Source: Caballeronia temeraria
GTDB taxonomy: Bacteria; Pseudomonadota; Gammaproteobacteria; Burkholderiales; Burkholderiaceae
DNA: 64,000 bases
Direction of reading: 5' to 3'
Assembly (NCBI RefSeq): GCF_001544795.2
Contig: NZ_FCOI02000005.1
Location: 190,402 to 254,401, forward strand
Part shown: in pieces, positions 35,158 through 44,838 of the stretch
Layout of the letters: every line of letters begins with the position of its first letter
Numbering within the stretch: position 1 is the stretch's first letter
Program-made: the position numbers and the translations under genes
Notes under the pieces: generated by a model
Told to the model about the DNA's origin: nothing
Database searches by the model: none
What the model saw: only the letters and a program-made list of their open reading frames with translations

Positions 35158-36864
35158 TTAGTCGGTCTTGCTGGTCTGGCGCAGCTCCGGGAAATCCTCT
35201 TCCCAGAACTCGAACTCGCCGCGCGCGCCGTCCTGCGTGCGCGCAATTTCCTGCCTGCGCAGATCGACGCGGCGAATCTTGCCGGAGATGGTTTTCGGCA
35301 AATCGGCGAACTCGAGACGGCGGATGCGCTTGTACGGCGCGAGCCGCTCGCGCGAAAACGCGAACACGCTTTTCGCCAGCTCCGGTCCGATCGAATAGCC
35401 GTGACGCAGCGTCACGAACGCCTTCGGCACGGAAAGACGCAGCGGATCGGGACTCGGCACGACGGCCGCCTCCGCGATCGCTTCGTGTTCGATCAGCACG
35501 CTCTCCAGCTCGAACGGGCTCAGCCGATAATCCGACGACTTGAACACGTCGTCCGCGCGGCCGACGTACACGAAATAGCCGTCCGCGCCGCGCGACGCGA
35601 CGTCGGAGGTCCGATAGAAGCCGCCGCGCATCGCGTTTTCGGTGGCCTTGGGGTTATCGGCGTAACCGGTCATCAGGCCGAGCGGCGGCGGATCGAGCGC
35701 CAGCGCGATTTCGCCCTCTTCCGCGGGATGGCCGTCCGGATCGAGCAAGGCCACGCGATAACCCGGCAGCGGACGGCCCATCGAACCGGGCACGAGCCGC
35801 TGGCCCGGCGTGTTGGCGATCTGCGCGGTGGTCTCGGTCTGGCCGTAGCCGTCGCGGATCGGCAAGCCCCACGCGTGCTGCACGCGCTCGATGATCTCCG
35901 GATTCAGCGGCTCGCCCGCCCCGACGATCTCGCGCAGCTTCACCTCGTACGACGCGAGCGGCTCCTGCACGAGCATGCGCCAGACGGTCGGCGGCGCGCA
36001 CAGCGTCGTCACTTCGTGCTTCACGAGCACGTCGAGCGCGCGGGCGGCATCGAAACGGCTGAAGTTGTAGATGAACACGCACGCCTGCGCATTCCACGGC
36101 GCGAAAAAGCAGCTCCACGCGTGCTTCGCCCAGCCCGGCGAGCTGATGTTCCAGTGGACGTCGCCGGGTTGCAGGCCGATCCAGTACATCGTCGAGAGAT
36201 GCCCGGCCGGATAGCTCTGATGCGTATGCGCGACGAGCTTCGGCTTCGACGTCGTACCGGACGTGAAGTACAGCAGATACGGATCGTTCGCGTTCGTTTC
36301 GCCATCCTTCGCAAATTCCGCCGGTGCGTCGTACGCGGCTTCATACGCGAGCCAGCCGCCCTGCGCGCCGCCCACCGCGATGCGCAGACCCGGCACGTCG
36401 ATGCCATCGAACTTGTGCATTTCGGCTGCATCGACGATCACGTGCTGCACGCCGCCGAGCGCGATGCGGTCGCGCAGATCGGCGTTCGCGAGCTGCGTCG
36501 TCGCGGGCAGCACGATGGCGCCGAGCTTCATCGCGGCGAGCATCGTTTCCCATAGTTCGACGCGGTTCGGCAGCATCAGCAGGATGCGCTCGCCGCGCTT
36601 GACGTTCAGGCCGCGGAAATGATTCGCGACGCGCGCGGAACGCTCGCTCATCTGCGCATACGACAGATGCGTCTCGTCGCCGCCCTCGCCGACGATATGC
36701 AGCGCGGGCGCGTCATTGCCGCGCGCCATCGGATCGAAATAATCGAGCGCCCAGTTGAAGCGATCGAGCGACGGCCATCTGAAATCGCGATACGCGGTGT
36801 CGTAATCCGTGCGATGAGCCAACAGAAAGTCTCGCGCTTCGATGAAGCCCGTCACGTCGTTCAT
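35158..36864 (-). CDS. Medium-chain-type acyl-CoA synthetase (AMP-forming)
   Basis: A 568-residue adenylate-forming enzyme. Core motifs: LLYFTSGTTSKPKLVAHTHQS, the GYGQTETT A5 motif, YRTSDVASRGADGYFVYVGRADD and the catalytic lysine in PKTISGKIRR. It activates a carboxylic acid to acyl-CoA; similarity is to benzoate/medium-chain ACSM-type ligases. Between an acyl-CoA dehydrogenase (30-base gap) and a hydroxyisobutyryl-CoA hydrolase, it likely feeds isobutyrate, 3-hydroxyisobutyrate or a related branched acid. Confidence 0.9.
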   Translation of the reverse strand: MNDVTGFIEARDFLLAHRTDYDTAYRDFRWPSLDRFNWALDYFDPMARGNDAPALHIVGEGGDETHLSYAQMSERSARVANHFRGLNVKRGERILLMLPNRVELWETMLAAMKLGAIVLPATTQLANADLRDRIALGGVQHVIVDAAEMHKFDGIDVPGLRIAVGGAQGGWLAYEAAYDAPAEFAKDGETNANDPYLLYFTSGTTSKPKLVAHTHQSYPAGHLSTMYWIGLQPGDVHWNISSPGWAKHAWSCFFAPWNAQACVFIYNFSRFDAARALDVLVKHEVTTLCAPPTVWRMLVQEPLASYEVKLREIVGAGEPLNPEIIERVQHAWGLPIRDGYGQTETTAQIANTPGQRLVPGSMGRPLPGYRVALLDPDGHPAEEGEIALALDPPPLGLMTGYADNPKATENAMRGGFYRTSDVASRGADGYFVYVGRADDVFKSSDYRLSPFELESVLIEHEAIAEAAVVPSPDPLRLSVPKAFVTLRHGYSIGPELAKSVFAFSRERLAPYKRIRRLEFADLPKTISGKIRRVDLRRQEIARTQDGARGEFEFWEEDFPELRQTSKTD

Positions 36865-36894
36865 TGCGTCTCCTGTGTATTTTTTTTGCGCGCG

Positions 36895-38031
36895 TCAGAC
36901 GTTGCGCGCGATCACCATCCGCTGTACTTCGCTCGTGCCTTCATAGATTTGCGTGATGCGCGCATCGCGATAATGCCGCTCCACCGGATAATCCTGCAGA
37001 TAGCCGTAGCCGCCGTGAATCTGGATCGCATCCGAACACACGCGCTCCGCCATTTCCGATGCATACAGCTTCGCCTGCGACGCCTCCGACAGACACGGCA
37101 CGCCTTCCGTGCGCATGCGCGCCGCGTGATGGATCAAAAGGCGCGCGGCGTTGATCTGCGTCTGCATGTCGGCGAGCATGTTCGCGACCGACTGATGTTC
37201 GTGGATCGGCTTGCCGAACTGCACGCGCTCCTTCGCATAGGCGCGCGCCGCATCGAAGGCCGCGCGGGCGATGCCGAGCGCCTGCGCCGCAATGCCGATG
37301 CGCCCGCCCTCCAGATTCGACAACGCGATCTTCAGACCCTCGCCGCGCTTGCCGAGCAGATTGTCGGCGGGAATCGCGCAGTCGTCGAAGGTGATCGGAC
37401 ACGTATCCGACGCGCGGATGCCGAGCTTGTGCTCCGGCGCGCCGACGTTGAAGCCCGGCGTGTCCGTCGGCACGATGAACGCGGAGATGCCGCGCTTGCC
37501 CTGGTCGGGATCGGTCACGGCGAAGACGATCGCCATGCCCGCGCGCTTGCCGTTCGTCACGAACTGCTTGCTGCCCGAAATGACCCACTGGCCGTCCTTC
37601 TCGACCGCGCGCACGCGCAGGTTGTTCGCTTCCGAGCCCGCCTGCGGTTCCGTCAAACAAAATGCGCCGATGATCTCGCCGCTCGCGAGCTTCGGCAGCC
37701 ATTCGGCTTTTTGCGCATCGGTGCCGTAGGCGAGGATCGGCCCGCAGCCGACGGAATTGTGCACGCTCATCATCGTCGCGCAGGACGCGCAGCCGGCGGC
37801 GATCTCTTCCATCGCGAGCGCGTAGGCGGTGTAGTCGCTGAAGGTGCCGCCGAGTTCGGCGGGCACGATCATGCCGAGCAGGCCGAGCTCGCCCAATTGA
37901 CGCACGACGGCGTCGGGAATCGCGCCGTCCTTGTCCCACTGGCCGGCGTTCGGCGCGAGAACTTCGGTGGCGAACTGGCGAGCCGCGTCGCGGATCATGC
38001 GCTGCTCTTCGGTGAGAAATGCGTCGATCAT
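36895..38031 (-). CDS. Acyl-CoA dehydrogenase (isobutyryl/short-branched type)
   Basis: A 378-residue FAD enzyme. Signatures: [16 protein letters not shown] and the C-terminal [35 protein letters not shown] with the catalytic-base Glu in IYEGTSE. It oxidises acyl-CoA to 2-enoyl-CoA using ETF. As first gene of the operon with a ligase and a 3-hydroxyisobutyryl-CoA hydrolase, isobutyryl-CoA is a good candidate substrate. A divergent AraC-type gene starts 140 bases away. Confidence 0.92.
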   Translation of the reverse strand: MIDAFLTEEQRMIRDAARQFATEVLAPNAGQWDKDGAIPDAVVRQLGELGLLGMIVPAELGGTFSDYTAYALAMEEIAAGCASCATMMSVHNSVGCGPILAYGTDAQKAEWLPKLASGEIIGAFCLTEPQAGSEANNLRVRAVEKDGQWVISGSKQFVTNGKRAGMAIVFAVTDPDQGKRGISAFIVPTDTPGFNVGAPEHKLGIRASDTCPITFDDCAIPADNLLGKRGEGLKIALSNLEGGRIGIAAQALGIARAAFDAARAYAKERVQFGKPIHEHQSVANMLADMQTQINAARLLIHHAARMRTEGVPCLSEASQAKLYASEMAERVCSDAIQIHGGYGYLQDYPVERHYRDARITQIYEGTSEVQRMVIARNV

Positions 38032-38170
38032 GTTCTGAATTCTGTGAGTGGGGCGGGCGCGGCGAGCCTCGCGGCATCGATCGTGTAAGCTTTCTGGCCG
38101 CCGCTCGTCCTTCGATGAAGGCGGATGGGCCGTCTGTGCACGAGTCTAGGCAATCGCCGGACGTTAGCCG

Positions 38171-39235
38171 ATGCCCAAAACGATCACGCTAACTGAGCGC
38201 TTTGGCCACCTAGTGACAACCCCAAGTCCCAAGAAGAAGATCGAGCGCGACTCGATTTCCGTGAGTCTCGTCGAAGCGGCGTTGCAGTGCGCACAGAGGC
38301 GCGGCGTCGCGCGCGGGCAGTTGCTGGCCGCGGCGGGCATCGCCCCGGCGACGCTCGATTCGCCGCGCGCGCGCGTGTCGCCGGTGCAGTACGGCAAGCT
38401 GTGGAACGCCACCGCCGATGCCCTCGACGACGAATTCTTCGGCCAGGACACGCATCCGATGCGGCGCGGCAGTTTCGTGCTGCTGTGCCACGCGGCGCTT
38501 TCCTCGCGCGACGGCGCGCAGGCGCTCGGGCGCATCGCGAATTTCATGCGGCTCGTGCTCGACGCGTTGCGCTTCGAGCCGGACATCGACGGCAAACGCG
38601 TGCGCATCTGGCTCGCGGACGCGGGCGAACCCAAGACGATGTTCGCCTACGCGACCGGCTTCATCCTCGTGTACGGGCTATTGTGCTGGCTGCTCGGGCG
38701 GCGCATTCCGGTGCTCGCCGCGCACATGCGCTGCGCGGAACCCGCCGACAGCGACGAATATCGCCTCATGTTCTGCGACGATCTCCATTTCGACGCGGCG
38801 CGCTCGTTCGTCGACCTGTCGGCGGAATGCGCTGCGTTGCCGGTCGTGCAGACGCCCGCCACGCTCAAACGCTTTCTGCGCGACGCGCCGGCGAATTTCA
38901 TCGTGAAGTATCGCAATCCGGACTCGCTCGCGGCGCGCATCAGAACGCGCCTCAGGCAAACCGCGCCGACGAACTGGCCGGAAGCCGAAAGCATCGCGGC
39001 CGCGCTCCACATGGGCGAAGCCACGCTGCGGCGACGGCTGAAGCAGGAAGGATCGACGTATCAGACGATCAAGGACGCGCTGCGGCGCGATCTGGCCATC
39101 GCGCGGCTCGCGCATACGCAGGAGACGATTCCGCAAATCGCCGATGCGCTCGGTTTCGCCGAACCGAGCGCGTTCCGGCGCGCATTCAGGAAGTGGACGG
39201 GCGTGCGGCCCGCGGATTACCGCCGGGACGGATGA
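38171..39235 (+). CDS. AraC family transcriptional regulator
   Basis: A 354-residue regulator. Residues about 30-220 resemble the Arabinose_bd-like N-terminal domain of the OruR/ArgR/MmsR-type AraC proteins; the C-terminus is the double helix-turn-helix (SIAAALHMGEATLRRRLKQEGSTYQTIKDALRRD, PQIADALGFAEPSAFRRAFRKWTGVRPADYR). Divergent transcription from the acyl-CoA dehydrogenase operon strongly suggests it activates that operon, as MmsR does for valine catabolism. No strong ribosome site before ATG 38171. Confidence 0.9.
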   Translation: MPKTITLTERFGHLVTTPSPKKKIERDSISVSLVEAALQCAQRRGVARGQLLAAAGIAPATLDSPRARVSPVQYGKLWNATADALDDEFFGQDTHPMRRGSFVLLCHAALSSRDGAQALGRIANFMRLVLDALRFEPDIDGKRVRIWLADAGEPKTMFAYATGFILVYGLLCWLLGRRIPVLAAHMRCAEPADSDEYRLMFCDDLHFDAARSFVDLSAECAALPVVQTPATLKRFLRDAPANFIVKYRNPDSLAARIRTRLRQTAPTNWPEAESIAAALHMGEATLRRRLKQEGSTYQTIKDALRRDLAIARLAHTQETIPQIADALGFAEPSAFRRAFRKWTGVRPADYRRDG

Positions 39236-39276
39236 AGCGCGGGATCATCGACGCTGCTATATTGAATCGACCATGA

Positions 39277-39459
<183 letters not shown>

Positions 39460-40131
39460 CTACTCCCCGGAGTCAGGCTCATCGGGGCTCGAAAGCAGGA
39501 TCACGAGCTTTTCCACATGCTGATGTAACAGCTTCACGTGCTTGTCGATCTGTTCGAGGCGCCCGGCCAGATCGGCTTTCGCCGCTTCGCTCATGCGATC
39601 CGACGTCATCAGTTCATCGACCTTCGGCTGCATCGAATCGACCTGCAGCAGGCCGAGCTGGCGCTCCAGGCGGCGCAAATCCTGTGACAGCAGATCGCGA
39701 TTCTTGCGAAACACCAGATCGCGGCGGTTCGCCTCGGCCTGTTGCTGGGCCTGATCGGCGACCCGGCGCGTCGCTTCGGTTTGGGAAAGCAGCGGCTCCG
39801 GGCCGCGCAGAACCGAGCGCTTCGGCGCGGGATGGGCCGTGCCGCGAAACACGGCCATCGGCGTTTCCTCGTCGATCGCGCGCATGACGTCGGGCGGAAT
39901 CTCGTCGAGCGAGCGGCGCTCGTCCATCCAGTGCGGCGGCAGGCCGGTCACCAGCTCGATGCCGCGCACGAACTCCTCGTTGAAATCGCGTTGCCCGGCG
40001 ACGATCAGCTTCATGAACGTCGGCGAGAAGTTCATCATGCGCGCGAGGCGCGCGGCGCCTCCCGGCGAGCCGACCAGAACATTCAGGTTGCTTCGCCAGA
40101 CTATGAACAGCGTTTCGTCGAAATCTTCCAT
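39460..40131 (-). CDS. XRE-like N-terminus with long coiled-coil tail
   Basis: A 223-residue protein. Residues 1-65 (ETLFIVWRSNLNVLVGSPGG, MMNFSPTFMKLIVAGQRDFNEEFVRGIELVTGLPPHWMD) look like a Cro/C1-type helix-turn-helix that may bind DNA. The second half is a predicted coiled coil (VADQAQQQAEANRRDLVFRK, LSQDLRRLERQLGLLQVD). The ATG at 40131 has GGAG 7 bases upstream; an upstream extension to 40299 is Arg-rich and unlikely. Possibly a nucleoid-associated or phage-derived regulator; unproven. Confidence 0.65.
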   Translation of the reverse strand: MEDFDETLFIVWRSNLNVLVGSPGGAARLARMMNFSPTFMKLIVAGQRDFNEEFVRGIELVTGLPPHWMDERRSLDEIPPDVMRAIDEETPMAVFRGTAHPAPKRSVLRGPEPLLSQTEATRRVADQAQQQAEANRRDLVFRKNRDLLSQDLRRLERQLGLLQVDSMQPKVDELMTSDRMSEAAKADLAGRLEQIDKHVKLLHQHVEKLVILLSSPDEPDSGE

Positions 40132-40346
40132 GAACAGGCTCCAGGCAGTCCGACGCGCCCGAACGTGCGCATCGGATTTGCGCGCGGCGGCGCTGCGCGC
40201 ATGCGTATCCGGTTCCCGCGCTTCCCATTGTCCATCGTGCACCGTGGCCGGTGCGTCACCTACATACCGCATAAAACACCATGTTACCTTCATCGGCAAG
40301 CGTGCAACGAGACGTGATCTCCGCCCCGCGCACGCCGCTGCCCCAT

Positions 40347-41642
40347 TTACGGCTCGTTACGCAAGTAGCCTTCCTTGCTCGGATCGAGCATGCGCCAGGA
40401 GACGATGAGCGAAATCGCGCACATCACCGTGACGTACCAGAAAAACGTCGATTCGCTGCCCACGGATTTCAGCCACAGCGCGACATACTCGGCCGAGCCG
40501 CCGAACACCGCGTTGGCGACCGCATACGACAGGCCGACGCCCAGCGCGCGCACTTCCGGCGGGAACATTTCCGCCTTGATGAGACCGCTGATCGACGTAT
40601 AGAAGCTCACGATCGCGAGCGCGATCACGACCAGCACGAACGCCATGACCGGGCTCGTCACCGTGGACAGCGCGTGCAGCAGCGGCACCGTGCCGATGGT
40701 CGCGAGCGCGCCGAACCACAGCATCGACGCGCGGCGGCCGATCCGGTCCGACAGCGCGCCGAACACCGGCTGCAGCAGCATATAGACGAAGAGCGCGCCC
40801 GTCATCACGTTGCTGGCGGTCTTCGCGTGCATGCCAGCCGTGTTGACCAGGTACTTCTGCATGTAGGTCGTGAACGTGTAGAAAATCAGCGAGCCGCCGG
40901 CCGTGAAGCCGACGACCGTCATGAACGCCGCCTTGTGCTGCATCAGGCCGGCGAGCGTGCCCGCTTCCTTGCGATGACGCGTCTCGGCGGTCGAGGTTTC
41001 ATCGAGCGAACGGCGCAGATAGAGCGAAACCAGCGCCGCGCACGCACCGATGAAGAACGGCACGCGCCAGCCCCATGCCTTCAGCTCTTCCGTCGACAGG
41101 AACATTTGCAGGATCACGAGCACGAGCAGCGCGGCGAGCTGGCCGCCGATCAGCGTCACGTACTGGAACGACGCGAAGAAGCCGCGCCGGCCGCGCAGCG
41201 CCACTTCACTCATGTAAGTGGCGCTGGTGCCGTATTCGCCGCCGACCGACAAGCCCTGGAACAGGCGCGCGATCAGCAGCAGAAACGGCGCCCACGCGCC
41301 GATCGACGCGTAAGTCGGGAGGAAGGTGATGACGAGCGAGCCGCCGCACATCATCAGCACGGAGATCATCATCGCGTTGCGGCGGCCGTGTTTATCGGCG
41401 ATGCGGCCGAAGAGCCAGCCGCCGATCGGGCGCATCAGGAAGCCCGCCGCGAACACGCCGGCGGTATTCAGCAACTGGACCGTGGGATTGCCGCCCGGAA
41501 AGAAGGCCGCCGAAAAGTACAGCGCGAGGAACGAGTAGATATAAAAGTCGAACCACTCGACGAGGTTGCCCGATGAAGCGCCGACTATCGCGAAAACGCG
41601 GCGCCGGGTGTCCTCTGCGGTATAAGCGGGAAGGTCGGTCAT
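40347..41642 (-). CDS. MFS metabolite:H+ symporter (KgtP-like)
   Basis: A 431-residue, 12-helix transporter of the metabolite:proton symporter family. Seen: [18 protein letters not shown] in helix 1, [18 protein letters not shown] between helices 2 and 3, [21 protein letters not shown] in helix 4-5 and the second-half DRIGRR loop. Closest by eye to the alpha-ketoglutarate permease KgtP; other dicarboxylates, proline or betaine are possible. Monocistronic, with a 378-base upstream region. Confidence 0.88.
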   Translation of the reverse strand: MTDLPAYTAEDTRRRVFAIVGASSGNLVEWFDFYIYSFLALYFSAAFFPGGNPTVQLLNTAGVFAAGFLMRPIGGWLFGRIADKHGRRNAMMISVLMMCGGSLVITFLPTYASIGAWAPFLLLIARLFQGLSVGGEYGTSATYMSEVALRGRRGFFASFQYVTLIGGQLAALLVLVILQMFLSTEELKAWGWRVPFFIGACAALVSLYLRRSLDETSTAETRHRKEAGTLAGLMQHKAAFMTVVGFTAGGSLIFYTFTTYMQKYLVNTAGMHAKTASNVMTGALFVYMLLQPVFGALSDRIGRRASMLWFGALATIGTVPLLHALSTVTSPVMAFVLVVIALAIVSFYTSISGLIKAEMFPPEVRALGVGLSYAVANAVFGGSAEYVALWLKSVGSESTFFWYVTVMCAISLIVSWRMLDPSKEGYLRNEP

Positions 41643-42020
41643 ATTGTTTCTGATCTGTTGGTCACTGTCTGGATGGCGTTTGCCGGGATCGCGGCCCGGT
41701 CTGAACGCTCTTGGCGGCGTTCGGGCGCAAGTTTATACGCGCTTCGGAGGTGCGCGCGCGATCGTGGCGCGTGAAACACGGCCGGATGGCGTAGGAAATT
41801 CGCGCAAAGACGCGGCCGCGTCGAGTTCGCCGGTTCCGCCATGCGCCCGCTCAGGCTTGCCGCAAAAGCATTCGCCGCGCTTGCGCCGGCTTTCTGCGAC
41901 GCTTTCGTTCTCTTGGCCGACGCCTCTGCCGTTCGTGCTAGGTAATTACCCTGATTAAAGATTTTGCCGACTATTTATCGATAAAGTCTCGGAATCACGA
42001 TACGCATCGACGAGGACCGA
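41643..42020. other. 378-base divergent intergenic region with two AT palindromes
   Basis: Between the symporter and the DUF2891 gene. Near its right end are two perfect palindromes, GGTAATTACC (41941-41950) and TTTATCGATAAA (41974-41985), about 34 bp apart, unusual in DNA this GC-rich. They may be operators for the DUF2891 gene. No other gene seen. Confidence 0.45.
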
Positions 42021-43043
42021 ATGAATCAGCATCGACCGATCACCCTCGACGCCGCGCTCGCGTCGAAATTCACGCAAGTCGCGCTCGGCCACCTGACGCG
42101 CGAATATCCCAACAAGCTCGATCACGTAATGGCCGGCGCCGACGACGTGCAAAGCCCGCGCGCGCTGCATCCCATCTTCTACGGCAGCTTCGACTGGCAT
42201 TCGTGCGTGCACGGCTACTGGCTGATCGCGCGGCTCTACGATCGTTTTCCCGATTTACCGGAGGCGCCGCAGATCTGCGCGGTGATCGACGCGCATTTCA
42301 CCGATGCCAACGTCGCGGCCGAAGTCGCCTATCTGCAACGTCCCGCCGCGCGCGGTTTCGAGCGGCCGTACGGCTGGGCGTGGCTGCTCGCGCTCGCGGG
42401 CCAGCTCCGCTCGATGCGCTCCGATGACGGCGCGCGCTGGGCCCGCACGCTTCAGCCGCTCGCGGACGCGTTCGTCGCGCGCTTCGCAGAATTTCTGCCG
42501 AAGTCGACGTATCCGCTACGTGTCGGCACGCACTTCAATATGGCGTTCGCGCTGACGCTGGCGATGGATTACGCGCGCGTCGCGCACAACGCGGATTTCG
42601 AGCGGCTGCTGCGCGAGACCGCCCTGCGCTGGTTCGAAAGCGACGAAGCCTGTCAGGCCTGGGAGCCGGCGGGCGACGAGTTCCTGTCGCCGTCGCTGAT
42701 GGAGGCCGTGCTGATGCGTCATGTGCTGACGGACGAGCGCTTCATCGGCTGGTTCGACCGGTTTCTGCCGCGCATCGCCGAGCGCGAGCCCGCGACGCTC
42801 TTCGCGCCCGCCACCGTCACCGATCGCAGCGATGGCAAGCTCGCGCACCTCGACGGCCTGAACCTCTCGCGCGCGTGGTGCCAGCGCACGATCGCGCGGG
42901 CGCTGCCGCCGGGCGATGCGCGCATCGCCGTGCTGGAAGCGGCCGCGCACGAGCATCTCGCGTCGGGCATCGCGCATGTCGCGGGCGATTACATGGGCGA
43001 GCACTGGCTCGCGACGTTCGCGCTGCTGGCGCTGGACGCGTAG
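42021..43043 (+). CDS. DUF2891 domain protein
   Basis: A 340-residue soluble protein matching DUF2891 along its length: LTREYPNKLDHVMAGADDVQSPRALHPIFYGSFDWHSCVHGYWLI near the start and SDGKLAHLDGLNLSRAW...HLASGIAHVAGDYMGEHWLATFALLAL at the end. The alpha/alpha-barrel-like pattern with conserved His and Asp residues suggests an enzyme on carbohydrate or aldehyde-like substrates, but none is established. GAGGACC precedes the ATG. Its stop lies 6 bases from ynfA. Confidence 0.9.
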   Translation: MNQHRPITLDAALASKFTQVALGHLTREYPNKLDHVMAGADDVQSPRALHPIFYGSFDWHSCVHGYWLIARLYDRFPDLPEAPQICAVIDAHFTDANVAAEVAYLQRPAARGFERPYGWAWLLALAGQLRSMRSDDGARWARTLQPLADAFVARFAEFLPKSTYPLRVGTHFNMAFALTLAMDYARVAHNADFERLLRETALRWFESDEACQAWEPAGDEFLSPSLMEAVLMRHVLTDERFIGWFDRFLPRIAEREPATLFAPATVTDRSDGKLAHLDGLNLSRAWCQRTIARALPPGDARIAVLEAAAHEHLASGIAHVAGDYMGEHWLATFALLALDA

Positions 43044-43049
43044 GCGGTT

Positions 43050-43370
43050 CTAGACGCGCGGCTGAAACGCGATCACGCCCATGCCGACGAGCGCGATCGC
43101 CGCGCCCGCGACGTCCCACGCGGTCGGCCGGATGCGGTCGACGGCCCATAGCCACGCGATCGCCACGCCGATATCCACGCCGCCATACGCCGCATAGACG
43201 CGCCCCGCGGCCGCCGCGTGCAGCGTGAGCAGCCACGCGAACAGCGCGAGCGACAGCGCGCCCGGCACGACGAGCCACGGCGAGCCGCCTTCCTTGAGCC
43301 ATCGATAAGGGAAGTAACAGCCGGCGATCTCCGCGAAGGCCGTGACGACGTAGAGCGCGAATGTTTTCAT
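43050..43370 (-). CDS. ynfA: UPF0060 / YnfA-type small multidrug-resistance-like membrane protein
   Basis: A 106-residue protein with four membrane helices: [24 protein letters not shown] is the family signature, followed by [45 protein letters not shown]. YnfA proteins are SMR-superfamily relatives linked to antimicrobial efflux. Either ATG 43370 or 43379 could start it. It is divergent from a MATE efflux gene with almost no space, so two efflux systems share one control region. Confidence 0.9.
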   Translation of the reverse strand: MKTFALYVVTAFAEIAGCYFPYRWLKEGGSPWLVVPGALSLALFAWLLTLHAAAAGRVYAAYGGVDIGVAIAWLWAVDRIRPTAWDVAGAAIALVGMGVIAFQPRV

Positions 43371-43425
43371 GACGCGCATTATCGACGTTCGCGCGATGTT
43401 GCGTCGCCCGCGTTCGCTCCGGACA

Positions 43426-44826
43426 ATGACGCCCTTGCCACGAAACGCCCGCCCGAACATTTTGCAGACCACCCCACAAAACGAATCGGCCGAAGACGCC
43501 GTGCTGCCCGTGCACTGGCACAGACGCGTGCTGACGCTCGCGTTTCCCATCGTCCTCGCGAACCTCACGCAGCCGATACTCGGCGCGGTCGATACGGCGG
43601 TCGCCGGTCATCTGGACGGGCCGCAGTATCTCGGCGGCGTCGCGCTCGGCGGACTCGTATTCAGCTTCGTGTTCTGGGGCTTCGGCTTTCTGCGCATGGG
43701 CACGACGGGACTCGTCGCGCAGGCGTTCGGCGCGCGCGATCACGACGCCCTGCGCAAAAGCGTGCTGCGCGCGATGCTGCTCGCGCTGGCGATCGGCGCG
43801 TCGGTGCTGGCGCTGCAAGTGCCGATCATCCGATACGGCCTCGTGGCGCTGGGCGGCAGCGCCGCCGTGCGGGACACCGCGAGCGCGTATTGTCATGCGC
43901 GCATCTGGGCCGCGCCGTTCGCGCTCGGCAATTACGTCGTGCTCGGATATCTGCTCGGCTGTCAGCGCGTGCGGCTCGCGCTCGTCACGCAGATTGTCAT
44001 CAACCTGGTGAATATCGTCGCGGTGCTGTTGTTCGTGTATCGCTTCGGCTGGGGCATCGCGGGCATCGGCGCGGCGACGGCGTTCGCGGATTTCTGCGGC
44101 TTCGCGCTCGGCCTCGCGATCCTCTGGCATCTGCGTCCGCGCGGTCTTGCGCCGCTCGCGCCGCGCGCACTCTTCGATGCGCACGCGTTGAGGCGCCTCA
44201 TCGCGATCAACCGCGACATCTTCATCCGCACGATCTGCCTGCTCGGCTCGTATGCGTGGTTCGCGCATCTCGGCGCGCGTCAGGGCGATGCGATCCTCGC
44301 CGCCAACGCCGTCCTGCTGAATTTCCAGACCTTCATGGCTTTCGGGCTCGACGGCTTCGCGCACGCGGCCGAAGCGCTCGTCGGCGCGGCGGCGGGCGCG
44401 CGCGACCGGCACGCGTTCCGCCAGGCCGTGAAAATCACCCTGTTCTGGTCGGCGATCGGCGCGGCGGGCTTTTCCGTCGTCTTCTGGATCGGCGGGGAAT
44501 GGATCATCGGCAGGCTCACGGATCAGGCTGTGGTGAAGGCGGCGGCGGTGCGCTATCTGCCGTGGGCGTCGATTTTGCCGCTCGCGTCGGTCGCGGGCTT
44601 TCAACTGGATGGCGTGTTTATCGGCGCGACGCGCACGCACGAACTCATGAAAGCGATGGCCGTCTCGCTCGCCGTGTTTCTGCTCGCTGCGTGGGCGCTC
44701 GCGGGATCGCTCGGCAATCACGGACTGTGGCTCGCGCTCACCGTTTTCATGGTCGCGCGCGGCATCACGCTGGCGGTTCAGGTGCCGGCGATCGAGCGCG
44801 CGTCGTGCGCGCCCCGGCGAAACTGA
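43426..44826 (+). CDS. MATE family efflux transporter (DinF-type)
   Basis: A 466-residue protein (from ATG 43426) with about 12 helices in two homologous halves. MATE hallmarks: [28 protein letters not shown] in helix 1-2 and the second-half [28 protein letters not shown]. It exports cationic compounds by Na+ or H+ antiport. Upstream in-frame ATGs at 43369 and 43396 would collide with the divergent ynfA start; none has a good ribosome site, so the exact start is uncertain. Confidence 0.88.
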   Translation: MTPLPRNARPNILQTTPQNESAEDAVLPVHWHRRVLTLAFPIVLANLTQPILGAVDTAVAGHLDGPQYLGGVALGGLVFSFVFWGFGFLRMGTTGLVAQAFGARDHDALRKSVLRAMLLALAIGASVLALQVPIIRYGLVALGGSAAVRDTASAYCHARIWAAPFALGNYVVLGYLLGCQRVRLALVTQIVINLVNIVAVLLFVYRFGWGIAGIGAATAFADFCGFALGLAILWHLRPRGLAPLAPRALFDAHALRRLIAINRDIFIRTICLLGSYAWFAHLGARQGDAILAANAVLLNFQTFMAFGLDGFAHAAEALVGAAAGARDRHAFRQAVKITLFWSAIGAAGFSVVFWIGGEWIIGRLTDQAVVKAAAVRYLPWASILPLASVAGFQLDGVFIGATRTHELMKAMAVSLAVFLLAAWALAGSLGNHGLWLALTVFMVARGITLAVQVPAIERASCAPRRN

Positions 44827-44838
44827 AACACGAGCTGA

